A stretch of DNA of 64,000 bases from Gammaproteobacteria bacterium (GCA_023475025.1 JAMCWB010000005.1:170924-234923), one strand, 5' to 3'; counted from the stretch's first letter, positions 42,442 to 51,868 are shown. Notes: generated by a model not told the origin, from the sequence alone. Made by a program: numbers and translations.

Positions 42442-43326
42442 ATGGGTATTTTGAATGATCGGGTAATTATTATTACGGGTGCCGGTGGCGGCCTAGGTGC
42501 TGCACATGCCCGCGTTTTGGCAGCTGAGGGCGGCTGCATCGTCGTCAACGATATCAATCAACAGTCTGCCCAGGCAGTGGTCGATGAGATCCAGGCTGCG
42601 GGCGGCAAGGCCATCGTCAATACCTCTGATATTACTGACTATGCCGATAGCGAGAATGCGGTCAAACAGGCCATTGAGACCTTCGGTGATTTGCACTGCG
42701 TGTTGAACAATGCAGGTGTGAATCGTGACCGCATGTTTGCCTCGATGACTGAAAGTGAGTGGGACACCATTATGAGTGTTCATCTCAAGGGGCACTTCTG
42801 TATCAGTTCGCATGCTGTGCACTACTGGCGTGATCAGGCCAAGGCGGGACATAAGATTGATGCCCGTATCATCAATACTACCTCTGGTGCCGGCCTGCAG
42901 GGGTCGATCGGCCAGTCCAACTATGCCGCGGCCAAGGCGGGTATTGCCGCGCTTACCTTGAATCAGGCCGCTGAACTGCGCCGTTATGGAATCACTGCCA
43001 ATGCCGTTGCTCCCGCTGCTCGTACGGGTATGACAACCGCTGTTGAGTCTATGGCCCAACGGATGGCAAAACCCGAGGACGGCAGTTTTGACTACTGGGC
43101 ACCGGAAAATGTCAGCTCACTGCTGGCCTGGCTGGCCAGTACTGAATCTGCTTCTATCACTGGTCGTGTATTTGAAGCCGAAGGCGGCAAGATTTCTATT
43201 GCTGATGGTTGGCGCACTACTCAGGGCGTCGATAAGGGTGATCGTTGGCAGCCTGCTGAGATTAGCCAGGCAATTGAGCAATTGCTGGCAGCCGAGACCC
43301 CGGCACAAAAAGTCTACGGTAGCTGA
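42442..43326 (+). CDS. SDR, probable 3-hydroxyacyl-CoA dehydrogenase
   Basis: 294-aa SDR with AAAGGAG upstream, 88 bp after the thiolase; the gap shows no palindrome or terminator. TGAGGGLGAAHARVLAAEG and VVNDIN are like the dehydrogenase domain of peroxisomal multifunctional enzyme 2; LNNAGVNRD, YAAAKAG and a longer C-terminal end follow. It likely oxidises a ring-derived 3-hydroxyacyl-CoA, or acts like IpdF on 5-hydroxy-HIP-CoA. Confidence 0.8.
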   Translation: MGILNDRVIIITGAGGGLGAAHARVLAAEGGCIVVNDINQQSAQAVVDEIQAAGGKAIVNTSDITDYADSENAVKQAIETFGDLHCVLNNAGVNRDRMFASMTESEWDTIMSVHLKGHFCISSHAVHYWRDQAKAGHKIDARIINTTSGAGLQGSIGQSNYAAAKAGIAALTLNQAAELRRYGITANAVAPAARTGMTTAVESMAQRMAKPEDGSFDYWAPENVSSLLAWLASTESASITGRVFEAEGGKISIADGWRTTQGVDKGDRWQPAEISQAIEQLLAAETPAQKVYGS

Positions 43327-43341
43327 GACGGAGCAAACCCT

Positions 43342-44526
43342 ATGGAATTTCGTTTCAGCCCTGAGCAGGTAATGATCCGTGATACCGCAGCTGGCTTTCT
43401 GCAAGATGTTTCAACGTCAGCTGCTGTCAGGGAGGTGATGGCATCGGAAGCGGGGTATGACCCGCTGTTGTGGCAGCGAATTTGCCAGGAGCTCTGTTTT
43501 CAGGCGATGACGGTTCCAGAAGAGTACGGCGGTATGGGGCTTGGTCAAGTCGAGCTGGCTGCTGTACTTGAACAGATGGGCAAGGTGCTGCTCTGTTCAC
43601 CTTTCTTTGCCACAGTGGGTCTTGGGGTCAATGCCCTGTTGATGCTTGGCAATCCGGCGCAAAAGCGAGCCTGGTTGGAGCCGATAGCTGCGGGTGAAAT
43701 GACCGCTACATTTGCCTGGACTGGGCCACAGGCTGCGCGCAACGGTGGCCAGTGGGGGGCTGACTCTCTGGGCCTGACGTGGAAGCGCACGACCAATGGC
43801 TACCAGCTGGACGGTGAGCTTTGCTATGTGATCGATGGGCATACAGCAGACCTGCTTATTGTCGCGGCACAATCCAGCGATCCCGCTGACGGTAGTGGTA
43901 TTGCTTTTTTTGCGCTTCCAGCGGGTACCGCCGGAGTCGAGCGACACTGGCAGCCGACAATGGATCAGACACGTCACCAAGGTCGCATTCACTGTGTTGC
44001 AGTCGCATTGGACGAAACTGCCAGACTTGAAACGGGGTCTGTGCTGCCTGAGACCCAGTTAGAACACATTCTCAGTCTGGCCAAGGTAGCCATCGCTGCA
44101 GAGCAAATGGGTGCTGCACAACAAGTGCTGGATATGAGTGTTGCCTACATGCAGGAACGCAAGCAGTTTGGTCGCACTATTGCGAGTTATCAGGCGCTCA
44201 AGCATAAAACTGCCGACATGGTTCTCAAGGCCGAGGTGGCGCGGTCTGCGGTCTATTACGCCGCTTGTGTTGCTCAAGAAGCCTGCGCAACAGATGGCGA
44301 TTCAAGGATTGCGGCTGAACTCAAGGAAGCTGCTGCCATGGCCAAAGGTTACTGCTCTGACACGCTGTTCTTCAACGCAGGCACAGCCTTGCAACTGCAT
44401 GGTGGCGTTGGCTTTACCTGGGAGTATGACGTGCACTTATATTTCAAGCGCGCCAAAGCCAGTGAGCTTTACCTTGGTAACGCTGCCGCTCAACGCGAGC
44501 AGATTGCACGTCAGCTACTGGATTGA
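43342..44526 (+). CDS. Acyl-CoA dehydrogenase, degenerate partner subunit
   Basis: 394 aa, start after GACGGAG. RKQFGRTIASYQALKHKTADM and LHGGVGFTWEYDVHLYFKRAK are kept; the C-terminus YLGNAAAQREQIARQLLD lacks GTxEIQR. Here the degenerate member comes before the catalytic-type one (44538-45728), as in the 721/3452 pair and opposite to the 9323 and 38961 pairs. Confidence 0.82.
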   Translation: MEFRFSPEQVMIRDTAAGFLQDVSTSAAVREVMASEAGYDPLLWQRICQELCFQAMTVPEEYGGMGLGQVELAAVLEQMGKVLLCSPFFATVGLGVNALLMLGNPAQKRAWLEPIAAGEMTATFAWTGPQAARNGGQWGADSLGLTWKRTTNGYQLDGELCYVIDGHTADLLIVAAQSSDPADGSGIAFFALPAGTAGVERHWQPTMDQTRHQGRIHCVAVALDETARLETGSVLPETQLEHILSLAKVAIAAEQMGAAQQVLDMSVAYMQERKQFGRTIASYQALKHKTADMVLKAEVARSAVYYAACVAQEACATDGDSRIAAELKEAAAMAKGYCSDTLFFNAGTALQLHGGVGFTWEYDVHLYFKRAKASELYLGNAAAQREQIARQLLD

Positions 44527-44537
44527 GGTGATGAACG

Positions 44538-45728
44538 ATGAAATTAACCTTTAGTGCAGACGACGAAGCCTTTCGCGATGAGATTGCTACCTGGTTGCAT
44601 GAGAACTTGAGTGGCGAGTTTGCTGCGCTCAAATTTCGTGGTGGCCCGGGTGATGAGCATATGTTCCCTGCGGAGCGTAAGCAGTGGGAGCAGCGTCTGG
44701 CTGCAGGCGGCTGGACAGGCATCGGTTGGCCTAAAGCCTTTGGTGGCCGTGGCTGTAGCATTGAGCAGCAAGTCATTTTCTATGAAGAGTACGCGCGTGC
44801 GGGTGCGCCAGGGCGTGTGGGTCATATTGGTGAAGGCTTGACAGGTCCGACCTTGATTGCCTTTGGCAGCCAGTCGCAACAGGAAAAGTACCTGCCGGGG
44901 ATATTGTCGGGTACCGAGCTATGGTGTCAGGGGTACTCTGAACCCGGTGCCGGCTCGGACTTGGCAAACGTCAAGACACGGGCCCGCCGGGATGATGCCA
45001 CTGGTGAGTGGCTACTCAATGGTCAAAAGGTATGGACATCCCTGGCGCACGAGTCTGACTGGTGTTTCGTTTTGGCCCGAACGGATCCTGGCTCGAAAGC
45101 CCACAAAGGGCTGGGCTTTTTTCTGGTATCCATGCATCAGCCGGGTGTAACCGTTCGCCCTATTGAACAGTTGACGGGTACTTCCGAGTTCAATGAAGTG
45201 TTTTTTGATGATGCGGTTGCAGCCGATATTGTTGGCGAGCCTGGTGATGGTTGGAAAGTGGCCATGGGCTTGCTCGGTTTTGAGCGGGGAGTATCGACGC
45301 TCGGCCAACAAATGCAGTTCCAGAATGAGCTGGATGAAATAATTCGGATTGCCAAAGCCAATGGCGCCGCAAAAGATCCAATGATACGTCAACGTATTGC
45401 TGAGGCGCATACCGGCTTGAGGCTGATGCGCTATAACGCCATGCGCATGCTGTCAGACGAGGCGGGGTCTCAGGGTGATCCTGCTGCTCTGGTGTACAAG
45501 CTCCACTGGTCAAGCTGGCATCGCAACCTTGGAGTATTGGCGATGGATGTTCTGGGGCCAGACGCTGAGCTGATCGAGTCAGCTCCCTATAACCTGACCC
45601 GGTTACAGTCCCTGTTCCTGTTTACCCGTTCCGACACCATTTACGGCGGTACCAACCAGATTCAGCGCAATATCATTGCTGAGCGAGGCTTGGGCATGCC
45701 GAAAGAACCAAAAGGACTTTTATCATGA
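44538..45728 (+). CDS. Acyl-CoA dehydrogenase, catalytic-type subunit
   Basis: 396 aa, start after GAGGTGATGAACG. YSEPGAGSDLANVKTRARR, VWTSLAHESDWCFVLART, and C-terminal YGGTNQIQRNIIAERGLG. It probably pairs with 43342-44526. Its stop overlaps the next SDR by ATGA, implying coupled translation. A step in the breakdown of the ring C/D remnant is likely. Confidence 0.82.
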   Translation: MKLTFSADDEAFRDEIATWLHENLSGEFAALKFRGGPGDEHMFPAERKQWEQRLAAGGWTGIGWPKAFGGRGCSIEQQVIFYEEYARAGAPGRVGHIGEGLTGPTLIAFGSQSQQEKYLPGILSGTELWCQGYSEPGAGSDLANVKTRARRDDATGEWLLNGQKVWTSLAHESDWCFVLARTDPGSKAHKGLGFFLVSMHQPGVTVRPIEQLTGTSEFNEVFFDDAVAADIVGEPGDGWKVAMGLLGFERGVSTLGQQMQFQNELDEIIRIAKANGAAKDPMIRQRIAEAHTGLRLMRYNAMRMLSDEAGSQGDPAALVYKLHWSSWHRNLGVLAMDVLGPDAELIESAPYNLTRLQSLFLFTRSDTIYGGTNQIQRNIIAERGLGMPKEPKGLLS

Positions 45729-46522
45729 CTTTTTCTTTGAGTGCTCCTGCCTATGTGCCAGGGCATGGCTTGCTGGCCGGTAAATCGGTTCTCATTACTG
45801 CTGCCGCTGGCGCCGGCATCGGTTTTGCCGCAGCCACCAAAGCGGTGGAAGAGGGATGCCGTGCGATCGTTATCAGCGACGTTCATGAAGGGCGTTTGCA
45901 GGCCTCGGTCGACAAGCTCAAACAGGAAACCGGACTCGATGCTGTCTGGGGCAAGCTGTGTAATGTTACTGATGAGCAGCAGGTACGTGACCTGATTGAT
46001 TTTGCCGAAGCGCAACTGGCTGGCATCGATGTACTGATCAATAACGCTGGACTTGGCACCAGTAAGGCGCTGATCGATATGCCCGATGAGGAGTGGAATA
46101 AGGTCATTGATGTGACCTTGAACGGCACCATGCGAATGACACGTTACTTCCTGCAGCGGGCTCAGGCACATAAGCAGGGGGGTGTGATTGTCAACAATGC
46201 CTCTGTTTTGGGCTGGCGTGCACAGAAAGAGCAGGCTCACTACGCTGCAGCCAAGGCTGGGGTAATGGCCTTGACCCGTTGTTCAGCACTGGAAGCTGCG
46301 GCCTTGAATGTGCGCATCAATGCGGTAGCGCCTTCTCTGGCAGTGCATCCCATGCTGCGTAAATCAGCACCGGAAGAGCTGCTGCAGAAACTGGAAGCGC
46401 AGGAGGCTTATGGGCGCGGCGCTGAATGCTGGGAAGTGGCTAATGTGATGATGTTCCTGGCCAGCGATTATTCCAGCTACATGACGGGTGAGATTGTGCC
46501 AGTCAGCTCGCAACAAGCCTGA
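45725..46522 (+). CDS. Short-chain dehydrogenase/reductase
   Basis: 265-aa SDR. The nucleotide loop reads LITAAAGAGIGFAAA, a variant of TGxxxGIG; LINNAGLG, NNASVLGW and YAAAKAG follow, then a C-terminal YMTGEIVPVSSQQ. It is comparable to SDRs near the Mtb ipd genes (Rv3548c/Rv3549c or IpdF type). Expected substrate: a hydroxyacyl-CoA from ring C/D breakdown. Confidence 0.8.
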   Translation: MTFSLSAPAYVPGHGLLAGKSVLITAAAGAGIGFAAATKAVEEGCRAIVISDVHEGRLQASVDKLKQETGLDAVWGKLCNVTDEQQVRDLIDFAEAQLAGIDVLINNAGLGTSKALIDMPDEEWNKVIDVTLNGTMRMTRYFLQRAQAHKQGGVIVNNASVLGWRAQKEQAHYAAAKAGVMALTRCSALEAAALNVRINAVAPSLAVHPMLRKSAPEELLQKLEAQEAYGRGAECWEVANVMMFLASDYSSYMTGEIVPVSSQQA

Positions 46523-46535
46523 GGGGGCTATCAGA

Positions 46536-47006
46536 ATGACCTTTCATTTTAGTAATGCTGAGGCTCTCAAGGCCGCAGAAGGAAAGTCGATTGGCGTCAC
46601 TGAGTGGCTGGTGATTGACCAGTCCAGGGTTAACCAGTTCGCTGAGGCAACGGGCGACCATCAATGGATTCATGTTGATCCTGAAAAAGCCAAGGCAGGG
46701 CCTTTTGGCGGCACTATTGCGCACGGCTATCTGACGCTGTCACTGGTGAATTTTTTTCTGCCGCAATTGATGTGCGTAGAAAATTTACAGATGGGCGTCA
46801 ATTACGGCTGTGACCGTGTGCGTTTCCCGTCGCCTGTGCGCGTGGGTGCTCGCATTCGGGGAGCAGGTGAAATTACCAAGGTTGAAACCCTGGCTAATGG
46901 TGCAGTCCAGGTTGTCGTGCGCGTATCCGTCGAGGTGGAGGGCAGTGATCGTCCCGGTTGCGTTGTAGATACGATCAGTCGCTACACCTTCAATCACGAT
47001 TCCTGA
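46536..47006 (+). CDS. MaoC/NodN-like enoyl-CoA hydratase
   Basis: 156 aa from the ATG at 46536 with GAGGGGG upstream. Complete hydratase-2 motif FAEATGDHQWIHVDPEKA, then GGTIAHGYLTLSL. Single hotdog domain, so probably a homodimer. Between an SDR and a thiolase it completes a beta-oxidation set (dehydrogenase pair, hydratase, SDR, thiolase) for the final acyl-CoA pieces. Confidence 0.85.
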   Translation: MTFHFSNAEALKAAEGKSIGVTEWLVIDQSRVNQFAEATGDHQWIHVDPEKAKAGPFGGTIAHGYLTLSLVNFFLPQLMCVENLQMGVNYGCDRVRFPSPVRVGARIRGAGEITKVETLANGAVQVVVRVSVEVEGSDRPGCVVDTISRYTFNHDS

Positions 47007-47015
47007 GAGGTTTTC

Positions 47016-48218
47016 ATGCAAGAAGCAGTTATCGTTTCAACCGCGCGTACGGCGCTGACCAAGTCATTTCGTGGCTCTTTCAATGACACTGAAGCCCCGG
47101 TGCTCGGTGGGCATGTAGTGCGTGCCGTTATTGAGCGCGCGGGTATTGATCCTGCATTAGTGGGTGATGTGATCATGGGTGCTGCAGTGCAGCAAGGCAC
47201 CCAAGGCTATAACATCGGCCGTTTGTGCGCCTACACGGGTGGCCTGCCGACCAGTGTTGCTGGTATGGCTGTTGATCGCATGTGTGCCTCAGGATTGATG
47301 GCTATTGGCGAAGCGGCGAAAGCGATCATGACCGGTGAGTTGGATGTGGCTATTGGCGGTGGCGTTGAGTCCTTGTCATTGACACAAACCAAGCATAAGA
47401 ATGCACACCGTGCGCGCTCCGAGGCGGTGATGGACATTGTGCCCACTGCATACATTCCGATGATCGAGACAGCTGAACTGGTAGCCAGCCGTTATGGCAT
47501 CAGCCGAGCTGACCAGGATGCGTACGCTCTGCAAAGTCAGCAGCGCACGGCAGCTGCACAGGAAGCGGGGCTTTTTGCTGATGAAATTGTTCCGTTAACA
47601 GCCAGCAAGCTGGTGTTTGATCAGGATCGCAAACCTGCGGGTCATAAAGAGGTTGTCGCCGATCGTGATGAGTGCAATCGGCCGGATACCACATTGGAGG
47701 GCCTTCAGAGCCTGCCGCCGGTATGGAAAGATGGCCAGTGGGTTAGCGAAGGTGAGCACATTACTGCAGGCAACGCCTCGCAGTTTTCTGACGGCGCTGC
47801 TGCTTGCTTGTTGATGAGTCGTGAACAGGCCAGCAAGCATGGCTTGCAGCCATTAGGTACTTATCGCGGCATCGCGGTGGCCGGCTGTGAACCTGATGAA
47901 ATGGGTATTGGTCCTGTGTTTGCTATTCCCAAGCTGTTGCAACGCTTTAACCTGAGCGTGGATGACATCGGCTTGTGGGAAATCAACGAAGCCTTTGCCA
48001 GTCAGGTACTCTATTGCCGCGATAAGCTGAAGATCCCCAATGACCGTCTCAACGTCAACGGCGGGGCTATTTCTATTGGTCACCCCTTTGGCATGAGTGG
48101 TGCGCGTATGGTTGGGCATGCACTGCTCGAGGGGCGTCGGCGCGGCGTGCGCTATGCAGTCATTTCTATGTGTATTGGTGGCGGTATGGGCGCTGCTGGT
48201 TTGTTTGAACTTGACTGA
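47016..48218 (+). CDS. Thiolase (acetyl-CoA acyltransferase)
   Basis: 400 aa, start after GAGAGG. Active-site Cys in VDRMCASGLMAIGEAA (~90), WEINEAFASQ, GHPFGMSGAR and CIGGGMGAA near the end, so a functional thiolase. Last gene of the 33581 operon; a terminator hairpin starts 23 bp after the stop. It resembles FadA5/FadA6-type enzymes of steroid breakdown, but the step is not certain. Confidence 0.85.
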   Translation: MQEAVIVSTARTALTKSFRGSFNDTEAPVLGGHVVRAVIERAGIDPALVGDVIMGAAVQQGTQGYNIGRLCAYTGGLPTSVAGMAVDRMCASGLMAIGEAAKAIMTGELDVAIGGGVESLSLTQTKHKNAHRARSEAVMDIVPTAYIPMIETAELVASRYGISRADQDAYALQSQQRTAAAQEAGLFADEIVPLTASKLVFDQDRKPAGHKEVVADRDECNRPDTTLEGLQSLPPVWKDGQWVSEGEHITAGNASQFSDGAAACLLMSREQASKHGLQPLGTYRGIAVAGCEPDEMGIGPVFAIPKLLQRFNLSVDDIGLWEINEAFASQVLYCRDKLKIPNDRLNVNGGAISIGHPFGMSGARMVGHALLEGRRRGVRYAVISMCIGGGMGAAGLFELD

Positions 48219-48240
48219 CCAGTCATTTTCTGTGCCATGG

Positions 48241-48272
48241 CAGGCCCGCTCTCAGCGGGCCTGTTGCGTTTT
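48241..48272 (+). terminator. Terminator of the long ring-degradation operon
   Basis: CAGGCCCGCT-CTC-AGCGGGCCTG (10-bp perfect stem), then TTGCGTTTT. Confidence 0.8.
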
Positions 48273-48344
48273 AATCGTTAAAAATCACTATTGCCCTATC
48301 AGGAACGCTCTGTTCCGGTGTTTCCCTTCCCATTAGTAGCAACG

Positions 48345-48360
48345 TAAGCCATTTGGACGA
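48345..48360. promoter_or_regulatory. Regulon palindrome copy 9 (transport/regulator operon)
   Basis: TAAGC-CATTTG-GACGA followed by TG. GAAGAT at 48383 starts 23 bp after it. The leader to the YCF48 start (137 bp) contains three more inverted repeats: GCTCAG/CTGAGC (48391-48408), ATTTGTCT/AGACAAAT (48413-48448) and GCTCC/GGAGC near 48461-48474. Confidence 0.62.
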
Positions 48361-48496
48361 TGTTCCCGGTAGCGCTCTGGCTGAAGATCAGCTCAGGGTC
48401 TGCTGAGCATTGATTTGTCTCATCCGTGCGACGTTAAGGCAGACAAATAAGAACAATGCTGTGCTCCTTCAGGAGCGCCTCAGTCCGGAATGCACC

Positions 48497-49465
48497 ATGA
48501 GCAAACTGATCAGCTATTCATTCTGTCTTGTTGTTGCTGCCCTGGTTGTTTTCGCTTTTTCACCGCGAAGCGACCAGGGCATGCAGGATCTAAATATGGA
48601 CCTGGGAAAAGTCCAAATCAATGATCTTGTCCGTTTTGATGATCGTCTGGTTGCGGTCGGTGAGCGCGGCACCATTATTCTCAGTGAGGATATGGGCGAT
48701 ACCTGGAAGAAGATCCATAGCGATCGCGAGCTGCCGGTGACATTGACTGGTATCAGCTCGTATGGTGGTGGTTTGCTTCTGGTGGTAGGTCACGATGGGG
48801 TGCTTCTTCGCAGCGAAGATGCGGGTGAGTCCTGGACGAAAATTCTGCATTCAGAAGAAAGCGGTGACCCTCTTCTGGGTACCTGGTCTGCTGACGGTAC
48901 GTCGATATTTGCCTATGGCAGTTTTGGTCGCTTCCTGCGTTCATTTGATGCCGGGCTCAGCTGGGAAGAGTTGGAGCTGGATATTCACGGCGAGCACCTG
49001 AATGACTTTGCTGGTGACCAAGACCGCTTGCAGATGATGGTGGGTGAGATGGGCCTGGTACTGCGCAGTGATAACCACGGGCAGGACTGGGATCGTATTG
49101 AGCCTTTCTATCGCGGTTCCTTGTTTGGCATTGCTCACCTTCAGGATAGCACCTGGGTTACCTATGGCATGCGTGGTCATGTGTTTGTCACCCACGACGA
49201 CGGTGAATCCTGGGCCCAGATCGAATTGCCTCATCGCCTCCCGCTTTACGGTCATGCTGAAGAAGCCGACGGCATCGTTATCGTTGGTACAGGTGGCGCC
49301 TTCGTCAATATTTCTCGTGCTGGTGAACTGGGTGAGCTGGGCTTCCTGCGCGGGTTAGGTACGCTGACATCAGCCGTTATTTTGCCGGGTGATGAACTCT
49401 TCGTTGCTGGCCAGCGTGGCTTGTTGCAGCAAGAACAAAACTATCTCGCAGTTCTCGGTCGATAA
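48497..49465 (+). CDS. YCF48-type beta-propeller envelope protein
   Basis: 322 aa from the ATG at 48497 (GGAA upstream; no strong site). An N-terminal hydrophobic segment (FCLVVAALVVFAF) acts as signal or anchor. Then come repeated blades of the BNR/YCF48 kind: RGTIILSEDMGDTWKKI, DGVLLRSEDAGESWTKI, FGRFLRSFDAGLSWEEL, MGLVLRSDNHGQDWDRI, RGHVFVTHDDGESWAQI. It is 9 bp from the MMPL transporter gene and is probably its periplasmic partner. Confidence 0.83.
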   Translation: MSKLISYSFCLVVAALVVFAFSPRSDQGMQDLNMDLGKVQINDLVRFDDRLVAVGERGTIILSEDMGDTWKKIHSDRELPVTLTGISSYGGGLLLVVGHDGVLLRSEDAGESWTKILHSEESGDPLLGTWSADGTSIFAYGSFGRFLRSFDAGLSWEELELDIHGEHLNDFAGDQDRLQMMVGEMGLVLRSDNHGQDWDRIEPFYRGSLFGIAHLQDSTWVTYGMRGHVFVTHDDGESWAQIELPHRLPLYGHAEEADGIVIVGTGGAFVNISRAGELGELGFLRGLGTLTSAVILPGDELFVAGQRGLLQQEQNYLAVLGR

Positions 49466-49474
49466 GGGGTGGTC

Positions 49475-51862
49475 ATGACCAAGCAAGTTCGTCTGGTGGA
49501 TCGTTGGGTTGAAGGCTTTGCTGACCTGCTCATGGGGCATCGCAAAGCCTTTCTGGCCCTGTTTGTTCTTATAACTGTGGCATTGGGTTTTAGTGCTACA
49601 CAAATCCGCCTGGACCCCGGTTTCAATAAGCAGATTCCGATCAGTCACCCCTTTATGGAGAACTATCTCCATTACAGTGAAACCTTCAGTGGTGCCAACA
49701 CCATTCTCGTCAGTGTCAACTGGATGGGTGAGGGCGATATTTATAACCCTGAATTTCTGGATGTTTTGCGCCAGGTTACCGATGAGGTCTTTTTCATTCC
49801 GGGAGTGCGGCGCGCGAGTGTCAGGTCGCTGTTTACGCCTGATGTGCGCTATGTAGAGATCTCCGAGGATGGTTTTGTAGGCGATGTTGTTATTCCGCCG
49901 CATTTTAGTGGAACACCGGAAGATCTTGAGCAAGTGCGCAGCAATGCAGCCCGCTCGGGTGAGGTTGGCCGTCTGGTTGCCAATGACTTGACCGCCGCCA
50001 TCGTCAATGCCGAGTTGCAGGAGTTCAATCCGGATACCGGTGAGCGAATTTCCTATGTCGAGATTGCTGAGCAACTGGAAGATATTCGAGCCCGGTTTGA
50101 AAATGAGAATATCGAGATTGATATTGTCGGTTTCTCTAAACTGGTCGGTGATGTGATTGATGGTTTGTTTGCGGTAATGGGCTTCTTTGCCATCGCGTTT
50201 GCCATCACTGCATTAATGCTCTGGTTTTATTCGCGCTCAGTCGTGCAAACGGTTGTGGCCTTGCTGGTAGCGCTGGTTCCTGTTATCTGGCTTCTGGGTA
50301 CTTTGCCGCTGATTGGCATGGGTATTGACCCGATGTCGATTTTGGTGCCCTTTCTGATCTTCTCCATTGGTGTGTCCCATGCAGTTCAGATGACCAATGC
50401 CTGGAAGCAGGATATTTTTGCCGGGCTGGATTCATACAGTGCGGCCAAGAGTGCATTCTGCAAAATCTTTATTCCGGGCGCATTGGCGCTACTGACTAAC
50501 GCGCTCGGTTTTGGCGTGATCATGCTGATCGATATTCCCATTGTGCGCGAGCTGGGTATTACGGCGTGTATTGGCGGTCTTTTAATGATCTTCACCAATA
50601 AGATGATGCTGCCGATCATTATTTCGTATCTCAAGCTTGATCGCCGTGCCTTTGCAGATAATGAGGCGCACAAGGGTGAAAAGCACAAACTCTGGTGGCG
50701 CTTGTCTGTTCTGGCTACCCCGGGGCCGGCTTTGGTGGTGTTTGCCGTCAGCCTGACGTTGCTGGTCGCAGGCTCCTGGAAGAGCCGTGACCTCATTGTC
50801 GGCGATGTGGGGGTTGGTGCGCCTGAGCTGCGTGAGTCAGCGCGCTATAACCAGGATAATTTACGGATTTCCGAAAGCTACTCTATCGGTCTGGATGTGT
50901 TGGCCATCTACATCGAAAATGATGTGGATGAGGCATGCCTTGACCCTGACGTGATGCGGGCTGTTGAAGAACTGGACTTTCATGCGCGCAGTATTCGTGG
51001 TGTCAACTCGGTGCAAAGCGTTGCTGGAATGGGCAAGGTCTCTATTGCCGGTAATAACGAGGGCAATCCGCGCTGGTCAGCTATTCCTGGATCTTCACGG
51101 GGTCTGATGGCCGGCTCGCGTGCATATTCCGAATCGCATGGTCTGGTAGTTGATGGTTGTCAGACCATGCAGGTGCTGTTGTTCCTGAGTGATCATGAGG
51201 GCGACACCATTGCCCATGTGGTCGATCAAGTTGAGCGCATCATTGCGCGCATCGATGAACCCAAGGTCGAGTTTCTGCTGGCCGGTGGTAACGTCGGTGT
51301 GATGGCTGCCTCAAATGAAGCGGTACAGCAGGCAGAGGCACAAATGCATGGTTCCTTGCTCTTTGCCGTTGCTTTGTTCTGCTGGCTGACCTTCCGTTCT
51401 GGCCGCGCAGTACTGTGCATCCTAACGCCGTTGGCGATTGTGGCGACATTGTGCAGTGCGGTTATGGCGCTATTTGGTATTGGCCTGAAGGTAGCGACTC
51501 TGCCGGTAATGGCTCTTGGTGTGGGTGTTGGCGTTGACTACGGCATTTACCTGTACGAACGGATGCAGCATGAGCTGGCATTGGGTAAAGACGTACGCAT
51601 GGCCTTTTATGAGGCAATGTGCCAACGCGGTACTGCGGCCCTGTTTACTGCCTTTACCATGTCAGTGGGTGTTGGCACCTGGGTTTTTGCTCCGCTCAAG
51701 TTCCAGGCAGACATGGGGATCTTGCTGGCCTTTATGTTCCTGGTGAATGTATTTGGTGCGATCTTCTTGTTGCCAGGATTGGCCGCCTGGTTCAATCGCA
51801 GCAAGCCCTTGGTCAAGTTCACGGCTAAAGCTCCGGCGACAGCCGGCTCAGTAAGCCAGTAA
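49475..51862 (+). CDS. MMPL/RND-superfamily transporter
   Basis: 795 aa from the ATG at 49475 (AAGGGG upstream). Two repeats, each with one helix, a large periplasmic domain and about five helices: FLALFVLITVALGF at the start; helices ~232-400; LVVFAVSLTLLVAG mid-way; the last block from ~630. Segments GIDPMSILVPFLIFSIGVSHAVQM and VMALGVGVGVDYGIYLYERM carry the acidic/charged residues of proton coupling. Hydrophobe/amphiphile (HAE3)-type. With YCF48 and DUF1302/DUF1329 it may move steroids through the envelope. Confidence 0.85.
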   Translation: MTKQVRLVDRWVEGFADLLMGHRKAFLALFVLITVALGFSATQIRLDPGFNKQIPISHPFMENYLHYSETFSGANTILVSVNWMGEGDIYNPEFLDVLRQVTDEVFFIPGVRRASVRSLFTPDVRYVEISEDGFVGDVVIPPHFSGTPEDLEQVRSNAARSGEVGRLVANDLTAAIVNAELQEFNPDTGERISYVEIAEQLEDIRARFENENIEIDIVGFSKLVGDVIDGLFAVMGFFAIAFAITALMLWFYSRSVVQTVVALLVALVPVIWLLGTLPLIGMGIDPMSILVPFLIFSIGVSHAVQMTNAWKQDIFAGLDSYSAAKSAFCKIFIPGALALLTNALGFGVIMLIDIPIVRELGITACIGGLLMIFTNKMMLPIIISYLKLDRRAFADNEAHKGEKHKLWWRLSVLATPGPALVVFAVSLTLLVAGSWKSRDLIVGDVGVGAPELRESARYNQDNLRISESYSIGLDVLAIYIENDVDEACLDPDVMRAVEELDFHARSIRGVNSVQSVAGMGKVSIAGNNEGNPRWSAIPGSSRGLMAGSRAYSESHGLVVDGCQTMQVLLFLSDHEGDTIAHVVDQVERIIARIDEPKVEFLLAGGNVGVMAASNEAVQQAEAQMHGSLLFAVALFCWLTFRSGRAVLCILTPLAIVATLCSAVMALFGIGLKVATLPVMALGVGVGVDYGIYLYERMQHELALGKDVRMAFYEAMCQRGTAALFTAFTMSVGVGTWVFAPLKFQADMGILLAFMFLVNVFGAIFLLPGLAAWFNRSKPLVKFTAKAPATAGSVSQ

Positions 51863-51868
51863 GTGATT

